Below, piece by piece: positions 1 to 64,000 of a DNA stretch of 64,000 nucleotides (positions are counted from its first letter, which is position 1; every line of letters begins with the position of its first letter). The position numbers and the translations under genes are program-made. The notes below the pieces were generated by a model. It did no database searches, had not been told where the DNA came from, and saw only the letters and a list, made by a program, of their open reading frames with translations. This stretch comes from Cristatella mucedo (Eukaryota; Bryozoa; Phylactolaemata; Cristatellidae). Location: positions 5,961,501 through 6,025,500 of the forward strand of contig WPIO01000008.1 in NCBI GenBank assembly GCA_009760855.2, read 5' to 3'.

Positions 1-1643
1 ACCATTTCTGAAGGCCCCCTGACAGGTGGGGCGCAGGAGATCGGGGTGCCTCGTTTCGCAAAATGTCGTGCAGCGACTTATGCTCGTATCGAGCAGCACA
101 ACTCGACAGCTATGTTTGATCCGTTGTTCGTATCGCGAACTGAAACTATGATTCAGAGCATCGTGACCGTGGCGTCATTCAAGTAATCGAACTTTATGGG
201 TCTTATCATATTTTAAGAGCCGTGGCTGGACAAAAAGACTCAAGCTACTTTGGGGAAGTAATTCACACAGAGTCTCCAAGCTGAAGCGGTCAATCAAGGT
301 TCTAGCAAACAATGACGATGGCATGCAAAGCCTCGCAGGCATGACCAGCAGTGAGCGTAGGGAACCAAGTCACACACAATGCTAAAACAAGGAAATGACC
401 AAACAGCCCCCCCCCACTTACTGGTGCTGATATGCAACCTCGATAAATATAGGCGGCGAAACCCAAGACATGCGATGCACAGTACATCTAATGCTGTTAT
501 TTACATGTCGAGTCTTGATTCTATCCTGCTTCTGTGCTACTTGATGGACTTCCAAGACGCTTCCACAAAGTTTCCTTGTTGTCTTTGCCAATGCGACAGC
601 CTGGACGCTAAGACGAAAGGAAGAGGCCACAGCAGACCAAGTTTTCTGTAGGGAAGAACAACATTAGTGTTGAGAGCAAATACATGTCAATTTCTATTCA
701 TTTGCTGTTCTTTCCAGCTAAATGTGTACCACAAAATGCAAATTTGTCAGTTTTCTAATTAGGAATGGATTACAAGTCACTTTTGAGGCATAAGCTATTA
801 GAAAATAACCTTTCTTAAGGACAAAAATTGTGTCACATTGACATTCGTCAGAGCCCGTGAATATACAGGAGAAGAAGATGCATCACCAGCCCACGAGCTG
901 TCCCATCAGCCGACGGAATCGAGGTTGCCCACATGCTGAATGGACGCTCGTCGAGGGATTTCAGAGATCGGCAGTCAATCTCTCAGTAACCTGGCCATAC
1001 AAGCCACACTTAGTGCAACAGGCACATGCCTACGAAAGCTGGCGTCACCTAGCCAAGTGGTGAGCCTCGTGGGGGGGGGACTTACCATTTATTCAATCAC
1101 AAATAGCCCTGCGTTGCATTGGAAGCCGTCAGCCACCTCAGTGCTCGGTGATTTGCAGCTAACCAGCTACTAATGCTACACATTAGCAGCACATAGACGG
1201 GGCCTCGAAAAACTTGAGCAAAAAGGATTTCCATCCCCACGGCTGCCACAAGAGTGGTTCAACTTCGCACTTGGCGGTCGGCCTAGACGAATTCGGCCCA
1301 CGAAGACCACGGCTGTGAGCTAGACAGTTTTGATGGGAATTATACGCAGCCGGCGGCGTGAGAAACGCAAAGGACAAAGCCATTAAAATAACCTAATTTA
1401 CCTGCTTTACTTTGTGTCTGGGCAGCAATTACTCCATTACAAGTCCCGGAGGGTGTCTGCCGCAGTGTATAAAGTGCACCACAGTGGTCTGCAGACCGAT
1501 CAAACGGCAATGCGAAGCTCGGGGTAGTAACGAACCAGTCCAACAGCCGTTCATCTCACGAGTACGGCTAGGATGTGATGCAATTCTATTCGGCGTCTAG
1601 CCCGAGTGCCGAAGCCGCTTGCTCCAACCAGCAGCGAGCGGAG
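1..1643. other. Intergenic / 3' flank, nothing recognised
   Basis: There is no convincing exon, RNA gene or retroelement here. The open frames are under 100 codons and show no family resemblance. It contains C9 (407-415) and G9 (1071-1079) homopolymers. Confidence 0.5.
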
Positions 1644-1681
1644 CGAAAGGAAAACACGCAGGCTTGTAATACTGGTTTAAT
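1644..1681 (-). terminator. Candidate poly(A) signal of UBR4
   Basis: In gene sense, ATTAAA lies at 1681-1676 and is followed about 20 bases later by the GU/U-rich TGCGTGTTTTCC, the usual arrangement of hexamer and downstream element. A second hexamer (AATAAA, 1093-1088) lies further on and could be an alternative end. Confidence 0.5.
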
Positions 1682-2062
1682 CAGGACACAATAGTTGCAC
1701 ATTACACCCAAAACTACGAGCGCCTGCTGCCACCAATCGAAGCCTATCGAGCACTGGACACCTCCAGTTCACGGGCTCGCGGTCAGCAGGGGGCTGCCGG
1801 CTGGGTAATCAAGTCCACACCACCGGTCCACTTGCTCGTCGAATGCAATAACAGGAAAGGTGCTAACAGCCACCAGCTGAAACCGGCGCGAGCAGACATT
1901 CGGCAAGAGAAAGCAGTGGTCGCCGAAACGAGCTCTAGTAAGCTGACCGCTGCCTGCGAGCACAGATCCGGCGCGGCCGACCCCGAGTGGATCGCGCTGC
2001 AGCAGTAGAGGTAGGCTGCTGCCGCCGGCTGACCCAGGCTCCATCGGGCACTGCTTTCCCTG
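1655..2062 (-). other. UBR4: UBR4 3' untranslated region (putative)
   Basis: The region runs from the stop codon to just past an ATTAAA hexamer; its extent is inferred. No conserved element was recognised inside it. Confidence 0.55.

Positions 2063-64000
<61,938 letters not shown>

Overview
The window is animal (metazoan) nuclear DNA. Almost all of it is the 3' nine-tenths of one giant minus-strand gene, the orthologue of the E3 ubiquitin ligase UBR4 (p600; Drosophila pushover/calossin). I could chain 83 coding exons, running from about 63.3 kb down to a stop codon at 2063-2065. Every exon joins its neighbour in frame: 16,414 coding bases, about 5,470 codons. Two further tentative exons lie at the right edge. 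The N-terminus (probably 150-250 residues, judged from remembered human UBR4) and the promoter are outside the window. An animal host is indicated by GT-AG introns, tRNA-derived SINEs, CR1/L2-type LINE fragments and very long (AC)n/(AG)n microsatellites. Repeats and intron layout suggest an invertebrate; the phylum cannot be fixed from this sequence alone.

Layout in gene order (high to low coordinates): 64.0-38.9 kb, the helical N-terminal scaffold (exons 1-27); 38.8-38.6 kb, the UBR-box zinc finger that binds N-degrons (exon 28); 38.5-34 kb, a segment resembling a beta-propeller (exons 29-37); 33.7-31.9 kb, a beta-sandwich-like segment (38-41); 31.8-27.5 kb, helical repeats, then basic, UIM-like and acidic segments (42-48); 27.3-21.7 kb, more helical scaffold (49-58); 21.4-20.2 kb, a second beta-sandwich followed by a cysteine-rich zinc-ribbon-like region (59-61); 19.5-7.8 kb, the C-terminal helical scaffold (62-76); 7.5-2.06 kb, the hemiRING and UZI catalytic module that engages the E2 (77-83). 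A candidate poly(A) signal lies about 390 bases past the stop. The first 1.6 kb looks intergenic.

The introns hold the repeats: four sizeable LINE pieces of one CR1/L2-like family plus smaller remnants, a tRNA-derived SINE family whose 3' tail copies that LINE's 3' end, a second SINE family with its own tail, and seven dinucleotide microsatellites, several starting at retroelement ends. Points worth following up are three GC-AG introns, a 5' splice site that is itself the edge of a (GT)n repeat, recurrent 11-base poly-C tracts 30-55 bases after splice donors, a perfect 19-bp hairpin at 28.35-28.40 kb, and an 18-bp palindrome carrying a CRE/ATF site in the last intron. I found no prokaryotic, CRISPR, phage or other new multi-gene system here.
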